The notes under the pieces are model-generated. The model worked only from the letters and a program-made list of their open reading frames with translations, ran no database searches and was not told where the DNA came from. The translations under genes were made by a program, and so were the position numbers. Below are positions 52,391 to 61,510 of a stretch of 64,000 nt of DNA, piece after piece. Where the stretch lies: NCBI GenBank assembly GCA_910577375.1, contig CAJTLT010000003.1:138414-202413 (forward strand). Direction: 5' to 3'. This DNA is from an uncultured Christensenella sp. Its GTDB lineage: Bacteria > Bacillota > Clostridia > Christensenellales > Borkfalkiaceae. Numbering within the stretch: position 1 is the stretch's first letter; each line of letters opens with the position of its first letter.

Positions 52391-54481
52391 TTATGATTTT
52401 TTCGCCGAAGTCTTTTTTGCGGCGGGTTTTTTAGCCGCGGCTGACTTTTTCTTTGCAACAGTCTTTACTGCGGATTTCTTTTCCGCCAATTCAGCGGGAA
52501 CTTCCACCTGCGGAATATGCGTAGTATCGTTTTTAACCTCTTTATGCGCTTTCTTTATATCAGCTTTAACCTTTTGCGCGGCTTTCTTCTCTTCTTCAGT
52601 TTCCTCCTTGAAAGGCACTTCGAAAATCACGCTTTCATAAGGTCTTAAATCGAACGTAAGCTTATATTTTCTTCCGTCGCAAAGCTCCTCTTTGGTTTGC
52701 ACTTCAAGCAAATCGTATTCGGAATAAGTAGTGAATATACGCTTGTAAACGCCTTCCGCAGGCGCGCCTACTCCCATATCTTTTCTGTACACGGGCGCAA
52801 AGTTACAGACGAATATAAGCGCGTTGTTATAATTCCAGGGATTGCGCCTTATAAACGTGAATATGTTGCGGTTATAATCCCCGCTGTTTATCCACTCGCA
52901 CGTTACCGCGCCGCCGCAATCGTTATGCAGCACGGGTCTTTCTTTATAAATGTGCAACAGCGTGCGCCAGCAATTCATTACGTCGCGGTGTCCCTCGTTG
53001 TCGCAAAGCCACCAGTCAAGCCCCGTTTTAAAGTTCCACTCGCTCTCCTGTGCAAAATCCTGCCCCATAAACAACAGCTTTTTACCGGGGTGACCAATCA
53101 TCATAGTGAAGCACGTTTTCATGCTCCCCATTTTATCCATCTTGTTGCCGATAAATTTATTTATAAGGCTTCCCTTGCCGTAAACAACCTCGTCGTGCGA
53201 CAAAACCAACATATAATTTTCGTTAAACGCATACTCGAAAGTGTGCGTCATTAAATGGTGGTGATAAGGTCTGAAAATAGGGTCCGTATTATAATATTTT
53301 ATGGAATCGTTCATCCAGCCCATATTCCATTTCAGCCCGAAGCCGAACCCGCCCTTTTTCGCGGGCTTTGTAATGCCGTCTATAATCGAGCTGTCCTCAG
53401 CAATCAGAAACGCGTCCGTTCTCTGCCTTAAAACGCTGTTCAGATGTCGGAAAAACTCAAAGCTTTCAAGGTTTTCGTTTCCGCCGTACATATTCGGGCG
53501 GTACTGCTCTCTCCCGAAGCTGTTATAAAGCATCGCCGCAACCGCGTCCACGCGCAAAGCGTCTATATGATATTTTTCAACCCAAAAAAACGCGGAGGCA
53601 ATCAAAAAGTTGGAAACTTCCTTTTTGCCCAAATCAAACGCTTTCGTTCCCCATTCGGGATATTCCGCACGTAGCGGGTCGGCGTATTCGTAAAGCGGAG
53701 TTCCGTCGAAACAAGCAAGCGCGCAATCGTCTTTAGGGAAATGCGCGGGCACCCAGTCCAGAATAACGCCTATTCCGTTCCGATGCATATAATCCACAAA
53801 ATACATAAAGTCTTCCGGCGTGCCGTAACGCGCCGTCGGGCAGAAATATCCGGTAACCTGATATCCCCAGCTCGGGTCGAAAGGATATTCGCAAATTCCC
53901 ATCAGCTCGATATGGGTATATCCCATATATTTAACATATTCCGCAAGCTCGTGCGCAAGTCTGCGGTATCCGAAATACTGGTCCTCGTCCCATTTGGATA
54001 AATCCTTTTTCCAGCTTCCGAGGTGCACCTCGTAAACGGCCATAGGCTTTTCAAGGAAGTTTGCCCCCTCGTTTTCCTTACGCCATTTGCCGTCGCCCCA
54101 AACGTAACCGTCAAGGTCTGCCACTATGGAAGCGTTCGCAGGGCGCAGCTCCGAACGGTAAGCATAAGGGTCTATTTTATAAACCTCCCTTCCGTCCGCC
54201 TGAACAACAAGGTATTTGTATTTCACGCCCTCGCACATATTCGGAACGAACAGCTCCCACATCGCGTCGTCAACCTTTTCCATAATGTCGCGCCACGGCG
54301 TCCAGCCATTGCCGTCGGAAACAACGCAAACCGCACGCGCGTTTGGCGCCCAAAGCACAAAGTGAACGCCGCGCACGCCGTTTATTTCGCGTATATGCGC
54401 GCCCATTTTGTTATAAAGCTCGTAATGTGTGCCGTGGTGGAACAGATATCTGTCCAGTTCGCCGAAAAATTTGTTTTCCAT
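52391..54481 (-). CDS. glgB: 1,4-alpha-glucan branching enzyme with a histone-H1-like tail
   Basis: A 696-residue GH13 enzyme that forms alpha-1,6 branches in glycogen. It has an N-terminal CBM48 ('GVHFVLWAPNARAVCVVSDGN'), then barrel motifs 'GVILDWVPAHFP', 'IDALRVDAVAAML' (nucleophile Asp312), 'LIAEDSS' (acid/base Glu362) and 'LVLSHDEVVYG'. The last 65 or so residues are an added Lys/Ala-rich tail ending in AAKK/SAKK repeats, resembling histone H1 or AlgP tails and not part of the enzyme fold. It lies downstream of the GH13 amylase gene (gap 85 nt). Confidence 0.94.
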   Translation of the reverse strand: MENKFFGELDRYLFHHGTHYELYNKMGAHIREINGVRGVHFVLWAPNARAVCVVSDGNGWTPWRDIMEKVDDAMWELFVPNMCEGVKYKYLVVQADGREVYKIDPYAYRSELRPANASIVADLDGYVWGDGKWRKENEGANFLEKPMAVYEVHLGSWKKDLSKWDEDQYFGYRRLAHELAEYVKYMGYTHIELMGICEYPFDPSWGYQVTGYFCPTARYGTPEDFMYFVDYMHRNGIGVILDWVPAHFPKDDCALACFDGTPLYEYADPLRAEYPEWGTKAFDLGKKEVSNFLIASAFFWVEKYHIDALRVDAVAAMLYNSFGREQYRPNMYGGNENLESFEFFRHLNSVLRQRTDAFLIAEDSSIIDGITKPAKKGGFGFGLKWNMGWMNDSIKYYNTDPIFRPYHHHLMTHTFEYAFNENYMLVLSHDEVVYGKGSLINKFIGNKMDKMGSMKTCFTMMIGHPGKKLLFMGQDFAQESEWNFKTGLDWWLCDNEGHRDVMNCWRTLLHIYKERPVLHNDCGGAVTCEWINSGDYNRNIFTFIRRNPWNYNNALIFVCNFAPVYRKDMGVGAPAEGVYKRIFTTYSEYDLLEVQTKEELCDGRKYKLTFDLRPYESVIFEVPFKEETEEEKKAAQKVKADIKKAHKEVKNDTTHIPQVEVPAELAEKKSAVKTVAKKKSAAAKKPAAKKTSAKKS

Positions 54482-54566
54482 CGTTTTCCCCCGATTAATT
54501 TAGCTTATTCAACGCCTTGCGGCGAATAAATTTTCAATTGCCCCCGATATATGCCGTAAATAACGC

Positions 54567-56606
54567 TTATTCTTCTTTAAAAGAATAATGATAAACGCAC
54601 CCCGACTTTTCGGGCAGAGTTAAAAACAGCCGTCCGTGGCGGACTTCGCTATTCTCCTCTTCTTCCGTATATCCCCAGCCGCCGCATGCAAATTTCAAAG
54701 TCATCGCCGCGCCGTTATGAGGTATTCCAAGCTCCCACACGGGAACGCTCAAAGAAATTTCGTTATCAGTACAGTTAATAACCGCCACGCAACACTCGTC
54801 TCCGTCAAATCTTCCGTAAGCAATATAACCTATGCCAGCATCAAGCTTTTTAAGACTGCCCGCCTTTATGCAAGGTATTTTTTTGCGCAACGCGATAGCC
54901 GCTTTATGGAAGTTTATCAAATCCCAATCTTCGTTGCCCCAAGGATACGTGCGGCGGTTATCGGGGTCGGTCCAGCCTACTTGTCCCGCCTCGTCCGCGT
55001 AATAAACCCCGGGCGAGCCTACCCACGTCATCTGTATAAGAACGCCAAGTTGCATAACGCGCTTATCCACGTTATATCCCGCCTCGTGCGGTCCGCGTGT
55101 TCTCAGCGTTCCAACAACCCCGTTGGTTCTCGTCAAAAATCTCGAATGGTCGTGGTTGGAAAGCTGGTTGAGCGCGCTGTCAAGCGCGGGGCGCGGGAAC
55201 TTCGCCATATTCTTGAACATACCGTCGAAAAACTGCTGTCCGTCCCAAAGCTTGGCGTAATCGAAAGATTCGCTGTGCTTCTCCATACCGGTAAGAAAGT
55301 AAGTCACTGGCTCCATAAAAGCGTCGTAATTCATTACGGAATCCCACTCTCTCCCTTCCAGCCACGCCTCGGGAGAACCGTAATGCTCGGCAAATATAAA
55401 AGCTTCGGGATTAGCCGCACGCACCCGCTCGCGGAACTTCTGCCAGAATTTATGGTTGTATCTTTCGCTGTGCCCCAAATCGGCGGCAACGTCAAGGCGC
55501 CAGCCGTCAACGTTATAGGGCGCGGAAACCCACTTTGCGCCGAGGTTTAATATATATTCTTCAAGCTCCGCGCTCTGCTCATAATTGAGCTTAGGCAAAG
55601 TCTGATAACCCCACCAGCCCTCGTATTCGCTGTGTGCGGCGTTGTTTTTGAATTTGAAATATTTACGGTAAGGGCTGTTTTCGGATTGAAAAGCTCCCTT
55701 TTCATATCCGTCCTTGTCAAGATAAATCCCCTCTCTGTCAAGCCACTTATTGAAAGACCCGCAATGGTTGAAAACGCCGTCTATAACTACTTTCATTCCG
55801 CGCGCGTGAATTTCCTTTACCAAATCCGCAAAATACTCGTTGGATTTTTCAAGGTTTTTCAAAGAGGTCGTGCGTTTTATGTATTTGGGCGCAAATCCGT
55901 TGTGTTTTTCCCAATACTGCATAGCATGGTCGCAGTCATCCTCTATAACCGCCAGATGCGGGTCAATATAATCGTAATCCTGCGTATCGTATTTGTGGTT
56001 CGAGGGCGAAACGAAAAGCGGATTGAAATAAATCGCCTCCACGCCCAAATCCTGCAAATAATCGAGCTTTTGCCTTACGCCTTGCAAATCCCCGCCGTAA
56101 AAATTATTCACGTCAAGCACGTCGGGAAACTTATACCACTCGTTTATGTGGCGGGAATGTCCGCCCGTATAATAATATTCGTTGTCCGCAACGTCGTTTT
56201 CCGCGCTGCCGTTACAAAAGCGGTCGGGGAAAATCTGATAATAAACAACCCCTTTCGCCCAGTCGGGCACCTTGAAATCGGGCTGAAAAGAAAAATCGAA
56301 CTCCTCCTGAACGTTTTCGACGCAGCCCAGTCGGTTATAACAAACAACGTCGTCCTCGTCCAGCGCGATAAAATAATAATCCACGCGCCTTTTCGTGCAT
56401 TTGAAAGAAAATCCGTAATAATCGAAATGGCTTTCGCTCTTCATTTTAGTCATCTTATGGCGCACGCCGTTGATAACCGCAAAAGCCTGTAAAACGTCGT
56501 TGGCAAGCGTACGGAAAACAAGCTTTACCGTATCGCCCGACTTCGGTTCGTAAGGTGTTTTAAAATTAATAGTCTCGTCTGCAAACAAAGCGTTTCTGTT
56601 AATCAT
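54567..56606 (-). CDS. GH13 alpha-glucosidase/neopullulanase-like enzyme
   Basis: A 679-residue cytoplasmic protein. The ATG at 56606 is preceded by GAGGG; an upstream frame extension overlaps the promoter and is not used. An N-terminal CBM34-like domain ('KSGDTVKLVFRTLANDV') is followed by the barrel motifs 'KVVIDGVFNHCGS', 'GWRLDVAADL' (nucleophile Asp372), 'FIFAEHYG' (acid/base Glu407) and 'LSNHDHSRF'. This set fits neopullulanase, cyclomaltodextrinase or maltogenic amylase. It probably degrades maltodextrins or glycogen alongside GlgB. Confidence 0.92.
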   Translation of the reverse strand: MINRNALFADETINFKTPYEPKSGDTVKLVFRTLANDVLQAFAVINGVRHKMTKMKSESHFDYYGFSFKCTKRRVDYYFIALDEDDVVCYNRLGCVENVQEEFDFSFQPDFKVPDWAKGVVYYQIFPDRFCNGSAENDVADNEYYYTGGHSRHINEWYKFPDVLDVNNFYGGDLQGVRQKLDYLQDLGVEAIYFNPLFVSPSNHKYDTQDYDYIDPHLAVIEDDCDHAMQYWEKHNGFAPKYIKRTTSLKNLEKSNEYFADLVKEIHARGMKVVIDGVFNHCGSFNKWLDREGIYLDKDGYEKGAFQSENSPYRKYFKFKNNAAHSEYEGWWGYQTLPKLNYEQSAELEEYILNLGAKWVSAPYNVDGWRLDVAADLGHSERYNHKFWQKFRERVRAANPEAFIFAEHYGSPEAWLEGREWDSVMNYDAFMEPVTYFLTGMEKHSESFDYAKLWDGQQFFDGMFKNMAKFPRPALDSALNQLSNHDHSRFLTRTNGVVGTLRTRGPHEAGYNVDKRVMQLGVLIQMTWVGSPGVYYADEAGQVGWTDPDNRRTYPWGNEDWDLINFHKAAIALRKKIPCIKAGSLKKLDAGIGYIAYGRFDGDECCVAVINCTDNEISLSVPVWELGIPHNGAAMTLKFACGGWGYTEEEENSEVRHGRLFLTLPEKSGCVYHYSFKEE

Positions 56607-56627
56607 TGCAAGCCCTCTGCAAATCAA

Positions 56628-56657
56628 ATTATACCATAAAACGGCCCACAAAGTCAA
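56628..56657 (-). promoter_or_regulatory. Promoter of the GH13-glgB operon
   Basis: On the minus strand TTGACT (56652-56657) and TATAAT (56628-56633) are separated by 18 nt, about 22 nt upstream of the start. Confidence 0.72.
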
Positions 56658-56673
56658 TATACATTTGAAAAAA

Positions 56674-56707
56674 CCCGCCCCGCCGACAAACCTGTCGGCG
56701 GGGCGGG
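56674..56707 (-). terminator. Terminator after the frame-split membrane-protein gene
   Basis: A perfect 15-bp GC-rich stem (56674-56688 with 56693-56707) with a 4-nt loop lies 19 nt after the stop at 56726 and is followed by TTTT on the minus strand. Confidence 0.8.
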
Positions 56708-56725
56708 CGTTCCTTAAACAAAAAA

Positions 56726-58194
56726 TTATATTAATCTGATTTTAAGTTCGTGTTCTCCGTAAGCGTCATGCCAAACCGAAGTCTGCTCCGCGTCCGTGCT
56801 AAGATTATAATCAAGCGCAACCGACTTGTTTTCTATTCCTCCGTCGGAAAAATATATCCTCACCGCTATCTCGTCAATAACTCCCGTATCCCCTTCGGAA
56901 TTCTTTACCGTAAACACTTTTTCGCGTTCCAGCACAAGCTCGTCGGAATAATTCACCGATAAATATTGGTCGTAATCATAATAAACTCCGTCCGCCTGAG
57001 TTTTACAAGCTATTATTTCCTTTGCCGCATAAGTAATTTTGCTAACCTTTCTGTTCGGGTCCGGTCTGCCGCGGCAGTTTTTATAAAACAGTATGCTTGT
57101 AACTCGGGTATCGCCGACGTATCCGTTTTTACCGTAAGTAACGTAAATATAATCGCACGCCGTCATAGACAGTTCAAGTTCGAGTGCCATTATTTCTTCA
57201 GAAAGTTTTGTGATTTTTTCCAAATCGGAAAAATTAAAATCGTCCGCGTTTTCAGTAAGTTTTTCAAGCTGTTTGTTCTTTGCCGCTATCTTTGCCGCGT
57301 TGCCGTGGCTGCACCAACTCCAGGTTCCGCCGATTATATTGCCGTTGGGGTTTTGAATATCTTTTTTATCGTAAGGCTGCCTATCATCATCTCTATGTGC
57401 GCTATATCGTCGTCAACGTGCAACCTCTCTATCGATTCAACGGTATAAATATTTCCGTTATAAAACGCGGCAAAAAGAAATATTATTACAACAAGCAATA
57501 AATCCCCCGCAACATAAGCCGCTTTTTTCAGCCCGCGCTCGCGCGAATATTCCAAAGAGGTTTTGGGCAGCTTTCCCGCCTCCGCTCTTTTTTCCGTCCT
57601 CGCCGCGTCATAAATTTCGGCTTGTCTGCAAAGCTTTTCCGCGCTTGCTTTCGCCGCTTCGTTTATAAGATTTATACCGCCGTTATTCGAATATTTTCTT
57701 TTAACGCTCTTATTGAAAAACATAAGCAACAAAGAACTCACAGAACCGCCGATAAAAACGACAAACACACAAACAATAAAAAATTTGATATAACTTTCAG
57801 CGAGGTACCATGCGTTCGGACCTACATAAATCGAAAAGGCAGTAAACGCCGCGCCGGAAACCACGCACAACACAAAGTTTTTCGCAAGCTTTCCGCGGAT
57901 ACGGTTAAGCTTTATTTCGTTCGGTAAAGGTTTCACATTGAAAATATGTAAAAATATGCCTATAAACGCCCCCGTGCCTACGGCAACCGCAGCAGAACCT
58001 ATAATTCTCACGGGTATTCCGGCTCCGTTCCTGTCGAACATTACGCCGAACATCATAACCGCCATACCGACGCAAACTATTAGCAGTATTATAAAAGCAT
58101 TAAAATTAAGGCACTTGCCCAAAATCCACAGTTTCCTTTCAAGTCCTTTGGTTTTTATTTTTTTGTTTTTGCCGTCATCCGAAAAATTTTCCAT
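56726..58194 (-). CDS. Membrane protein encoded in two frames (possible -1 frameshift)
   Basis: The first frame (58194-57334, 286 residues) has two membrane pairs: around 'LNFNAFIILLIVCVGMAVMM' with a second helix, then two more, and a late helix 'VAGDLLLVVIIFLFAAF'. It stops shortly after an in-phase A AAA AAG heptamer (minus strand of 57361-57367). A -1 shift there continues as 'DIQNPNGNIIGGTWSWCSHG' into the second frame, whose visible ATG at 57223 has no RBS. The combined product is 489 residues: membrane domain, coiled coil ('KNKQLEKLTENADD') and a C-terminal beta-rich domain. Alternatives are a real 1-nt deletion or a homopolymer assembly error. The family is not recognised. It is divergent from an XRE regulator. 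Confidence 0.72.
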
Positions 58195-58213
58195 TGATTA
58201 ACCGCCTCCTAAG

Positions 58214-58260
58214 TTTAGTATTGCCTAATCATTATAAGTTTAGCAGTACCTAACTGTCAA
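58214..58260 (-). promoter_or_regulatory. Promoter of the membrane-protein gene with tandem operators
   Basis: On the minus strand TTGACA (58255-58260) and TATAAT (58231-58236) are separated by 18 nt. A TTTAG-N-CCTAA type element fills the spacer exactly (58239-58254) and a second overlaps the region after -10 (58214-58229); a third copy is at 58267-58283 upstream of -35. An AGGAGG RBS follows. Confidence 0.8.
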
Positions 58261-58283
58261 GCATAATTTAAGCGTTGCCTAAT
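58214..58283. repeat. Three tandem XRE operator-like repeats
   Basis: The copies are TTTAGTATTGCCTAAT (58214), TTTAGCAGTACCTAAC (58239) and TTTAAGCGTTGCCTAAT (58267). Their CCTAA ends are 25 and 29 bp apart. Each contains a TTAG...CTAA dyad. They fill the gap between the regulator gene and the membrane-protein gene. Confidence 0.75.
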
Positions 58284-58294
58284 AAAATAAACCT

Positions 58295-58510
58295 ATGAAC
58301 AACGATTTGAATTATAAAATAACGGAAAATTTAAAGCATGAAATAGAAACCTGCGGAAAGTCAAAATCGGAAATAGCCGCCGCCATAGGAGTATCAAAAG
58401 CAACGGTTTCCCAATATCTTTCGGGCAGGGCGCTGCCCACGCTCGCAACGCTTTCGCGGCTGTGCAACTTTATAGACTGTTCCGCCGACGATATACTCTG
58501 TATCAAATAA
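58295..58510 (+). CDS. Small XRE-family (Cro/CI) transcriptional regulator
   Basis: A 71-residue one-domain repressor-type protein with a helix-turn-helix: 'GKSKSEIAAAIGVSKATVSQYLSG' followed by 'ALPTLATLSRLCNFIDCSADDIL'. No recognisable RBS precedes the ATG, so translation may be weak or leaderless. The divergent membrane-protein promoter carries three repeats that are the likely binding sites, giving a compact self-contained switch. Confidence 0.88.
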   Translation: MNNDLNYKITENLKHEIETCGKSKSEIAAAIGVSKATVSQYLSGRALPTLATLSRLCNFIDCSADDILCIK

Positions 58511-58540
58511 TAAATTAGCACTATTTACCATATCTTTACA

Positions 58541-58569
58541 TTGACATAAATTTTGCCTTATGTTATCAT
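58541..58569 (+). promoter_or_regulatory. Promoter of the yitT-like pair
   Basis: TTGACA (58541-58546) and TATCAT (58564-58569) are separated by 17 nt, about 30 nt before the start at 58600. Confidence 0.7.
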
Positions 58570-58599
58570 TTCATTGACTGAAAGAGAAAGTAATTTTAT

Positions 58600-59682
58600 A
58601 TGAAAAAGAAAACCGAAATCAAAGAAGAAACAACCGCGCCCGAAGCGGTTACAAAAGCTGAAAAAACAGATTTGGAAACGGCTGAACCCGCCGTCGAAGC
58701 AGAAACGGCCGCCGCGGCGGACGCGGCTTTAACCGCACCCGCCGCACCAGAAAAGGTATACGGCGATAAAGTTCTGACAAAAGCGCAAAAAAAACAACGC
58801 ATCGCAATACAGTGGGCGTTGATGATTTTCGGCATTATAATGATGTCGTGCAGCGTTTATTTCTTCCAGACGCCTAACAATTTCACCCTCGGCGGTATTG
58901 CGGGCGTCGCTATAGTCATAAACAAATTAATCGAAAGCGCCTCGCCCGAAGTCGCGGCAATTTTAACGCAAGGCGTTTTGATGGCGATAATAAACGTTGC
59001 ACTGCTGATTATCGGGCTTATAATCCTCGGCAAACAATGCACGTTTAAAACTATTTTCTGTTCTCTTTTCTATACGGGTTTCATTTATCTGTTCGAAAAG
59101 CTCAACATTATAGGTCTTATTTCGGAAACGGGCACTCTCACAAGCCAGCCCATACTTGAACTCGTCTATGCGATTTTACTTTTCGGCATAGGCGGCGCGC
59201 TTGTTTTCAACTGCGGGGCAAGCTCCGGCGGAACGGATATAATAGCGCTCATACTTAAAAAATACACTTCCTTAAACGTAGGAATGGCTCTTATGATAAT
59301 CGATATGATTGTCGTTTGCGTATCCTTCTACACCTTTGCGGACGTTTCCGTAGGGCTGTTCTCGCTCCTCGGGCTTTTCACAAAATCCTTCCTTCTGGAC
59401 AGCGTAATCGAAACTATCGGAAAAACAAAATACATAACCATAATAACCAAAAACCCCGAAATCATTTCGGATTATATTTTAAAAGTAATAAACCACGGCT
59501 ACACGATGTACGACGCCGAAGGCGGCTACACCAAAGAAAAGAAAAAGGTTCTCGTCACCGTATGCAAACGCAACGAAGCGCTCAAACTCAAACTTAAAAT
59601 CCACGAAGTAGACCCGTCCGCATTCGTAATAATCACCGATGCAAACGAAATATTAGGCAAAGGCTTCGGCGGCACGATATGA
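58600..59682 (+). CDS. YitT-family membrane protein with a charged N-terminal extension
   Basis: A 360-residue protein. Residues 1-60 are a Lys/Glu/Ala-rich tail not found in most YitT proteins. Five or so membrane segments follow, with the family motifs 'NNFTLGGIAGVAIVINKL' and 'FNCGASSGGTDIIALILKKY'. A C-terminal cytoplasmic DUF2179 domain has 'VITNDANEILGKGF' type ending. The transported or sensed compound is unknown. Its stop overlaps the start of a paralogue (ATGA). Confidence 0.88.
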   Translation: MKKKTEIKEETTAPEAVTKAEKTDLETAEPAVEAETAAAADAALTAPAAPEKVYGDKVLTKAQKKQRIAIQWALMIFGIIMMSCSVYFFQTPNNFTLGGIAGVAIVINKLIESASPEVAAILTQGVLMAIINVALLIIGLIILGKQCTFKTIFCSLFYTGFIYLFEKLNIIGLISETGTLTSQPILELVYAILLFGIGGALVFNCGASSGGTDIIALILKKYTSLNVGMALMIIDMIVVCVSFYTFADVSVGLFSLLGLFTKSFLLDSVIETIGKTKYITIITKNPEIISDYILKVINHGYTMYDAEGGYTKEKKKVLVTVCKRNEALKLKLKIHEVDPSAFVIITDANEILGKGFGGTI

Positions 59683-60587
59683 AATCAAACAAATTAACTC
59701 CCGAAAAAAAGCAAACAATCAAAAATACCGTTCTATACTGGGTGATAATCAACTTCGGTATTCTTATGCTTGCGGCGGGAGTTTTTCTTTTTAAAGGCCC
59801 GAACAACTTCGCAACTGGCGGCGTAAGCGGTATTGCGATAATTCTCAGCAAATACATAACTCCTCTCGTTCCGTTTTTAACGCAGTCTGTGATAATGATG
59901 TTTATCAACTTTCTGCTCATAGTAATAGGCTTCATATTCCTCGGCAAAGGCTGTACGTTCAAAACTGTTTACTGCTCTTTGATGTACACTTTCGAAATGT
60001 GGCTTATGCAGCTATTATTCGAATATCTGAACATTCCTCTGCCCCTCACGGACGAAACGTTTCTTGAATTTCTCTACGCAATGCTTTTAACGGGCATAGG
60101 CAGCGCAATCCTTTTCAATTGCAGCGCTTCGTCAGGCGGAACGGATATAATCGCACTTATAATTAAAAAATACACAAAAATAAATATAGGCAAAGCCCTT
60201 TTTATGACAGACCTTGTCATTGCGTCGTCAACGTTCATAATTTTCGACGTAAAAACCGGACTTTTCTCTATTTTGGGCTTATTCTTCAAAGCTTTCCTCG
60301 TAGACAGCGTAATCGAAAGCATAGGCAAAAGCAAATACGTAACGATAATAACCTCCTCTCCCGAAAAAATAACGCCTTTCATTCTGGAAGGCATACACCG
60401 CAGTTATACGTCTTATAAAGGAACGGGCGGATATTCGGGCGAAGAAAAAACCGTGCTTTTAACGGTGTGCAACAGAGGAGAAGCGTTAAAGCTTAAATTA
60501 AAAATAAAAAGCGCAGACCCCGCCGCTTTCGTTATATTAACAGACACAAACGAAATTTTAGGAAAAGGCTTCCGCTCCACTTTTTAA
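59679..60587 (+). CDS. YitT-family membrane protein, second paralogue
   Basis: A 302-residue paralogue of the preceding protein without the long N-terminal tail: 'NNFATGGVSGIAIILSKY', 'FNCSASSGGTDIIALIIKKY' and the DUF2179 C-terminus 'DTNEILGKGF'. The 4-nt overlap suggests coupled translation and perhaps a heteromer. It ends at a terminator. Confidence 0.88.
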   Translation: MKSNKLTPEKKQTIKNTVLYWVIINFGILMLAAGVFLFKGPNNFATGGVSGIAIILSKYITPLVPFLTQSVIMMFINFLLIVIGFIFLGKGCTFKTVYCSLMYTFEMWLMQLLFEYLNIPLPLTDETFLEFLYAMLLTGIGSAILFNCSASSGGTDIIALIIKKYTKINIGKALFMTDLVIASSTFIIFDVKTGLFSILGLFFKAFLVDSVIESIGKSKYVTIITSSPEKITPFILEGIHRSYTSYKGTGGYSGEEKTVLLTVCNRGEALKLKLKIKSADPAAFVILTDTNEILGKGFRSTF

Positions 60588-60613
60588 TTTAAATAATATA
60601 AATTATTATAAAA

Positions 60614-60647
60614 AAATCGCCGCCCGCAAATCCGCGGGCGGCGATTT
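60614..60647 (+). terminator. Terminator after the yitT-like pair
   Basis: A perfect 14-bp stem (60614-60627 with 60634-60647) with a 6-nt loop is followed by ATTTAT. It may also serve the minus-strand KDPG aldolase gene. Confidence 0.82.
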
Positions 60648-60769
60648 ATTTATAAGGCGTAAAACCTTATCTAAACCAGATTTTAGCGCTTTTAAATCGT
60701 CTTAAAAATGTTTTTTAACTTTTTTGTATTATTTTATCGACAATTCGTTTTTAAAAGTTATTCAACGTT

Positions 60770-61387
60770 TCAGCCTTTTACAAGCTTAACCGCCTCTTTC
60801 GTCTTAGCCTCTATTTCCGCGGGCGTTCCGCTCATCATCCAGCTTCCGCCGCAAGCAATAATTTTGTCATACGCAAGATATTCCAAAATATTGTCCGCCG
60901 AAATCCCGCCCGTAGGCATAATCTGCAAATAAGGGAACGCGGCGCAAATCGCCTTTATTGTTTTAAGTCCGCCGTAATTCGACGCGGGGAAGAATTTAAG
61001 CGTGGTAAGCCCCTTCGCAATTGCAGCCATAGCCTCCGTGGGCGTAACTATTCCGGGCAGATAAAGCATGCCGTGTTCTTTGCAGCAATCCGCCACCTCT
61101 TCGGAAAACCCGGGCGATACGATAAACTTGCTTCCCGCCGCGATAGCCTTTTCGCACTGCTCGCGGTTTATTACCGTTCCCGCACCCACAAGCATATCGG
61201 GGTAGGTTTTAACGGTAAGCGCGATAGCCTCGGCAGCGCAAGGCGTACGGAACGTAATCTCCGCGCAAGGCAAGCCGCCGTTTACCAAAGCCTGCATTTT
61301 AGGCAATGTCTCTTCAATTGAATTGAGTACCACAACCGGCACTATTTTAGTCTGCTTTATTTTCTCCAAAAGCTGTTGCTGTGTCAT
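60770..61387 (-). CDS. eda: KDPG/KHG aldolase (2-dehydro-3-deoxyphosphogluconate aldolase)
   Basis: A 205-residue class I aldolase that splits KDPG to pyruvate and glyceraldehyde-3-phosphate. The catalytic Glu is in 'CAEITFRTPCAAEAI', the Schiff-base Lys in 'LTTLKFFPAS', and the phosphate site in 'MPTGGISADN'. It is a single-gene unit with a good RBS (AAGGAGGAG) and no adjacent KDG kinase, so it may serve hexuronate catabolism encoded elsewhere. Confidence 0.95.
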   Translation of the reverse strand: MTQQQLLEKIKQTKIVPVVVLNSIEETLPKMQALVNGGLPCAEITFRTPCAAEAIALTVKTYPDMLVGAGTVINREQCEKAIAAGSKFIVSPGFSEEVADCCKEHGMLYLPGIVTPTEAMAAIAKGLTTLKFFPASNYGGLKTIKAICAAFPYLQIMPTGGISADNILEYLAYDKIIACGGSWMMSGTPAEIEAKTKEAVKLVKG

Positions 61388-61417
61388 TTTACTCCTCCTT
61401 AATGTATCAGCAACAAT

Positions 61418-61446
61418 ATTTTAACACCAACACAAAAAATTTGCAA
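61418..61446 (-). promoter_or_regulatory. Promoter of eda
   Basis: On the minus strand TTGCAA (61441-61446) and TAAAAT (61418-61423) are separated by 17 nt, about 30 nt before the start. Confidence 0.6.
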
Positions 61447-61461
61447 CATTCTTTTTAAAAA

Positions 61462-61492
61462 AAACCTCCCGACAAAATCCGTCGGGAGGTTT
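61462..61492 (-). terminator. Terminator after the 61511-62710 membrane protein
   Basis: A perfect 12-bp stem AAACCTCCCGAC/GTCGGGAGGTTT with a 7-nt loop is followed by eight T on the minus strand. Confidence 0.85.
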
Positions 61493-61510
61493 ATTATGTT
61501 TTATATGCTA

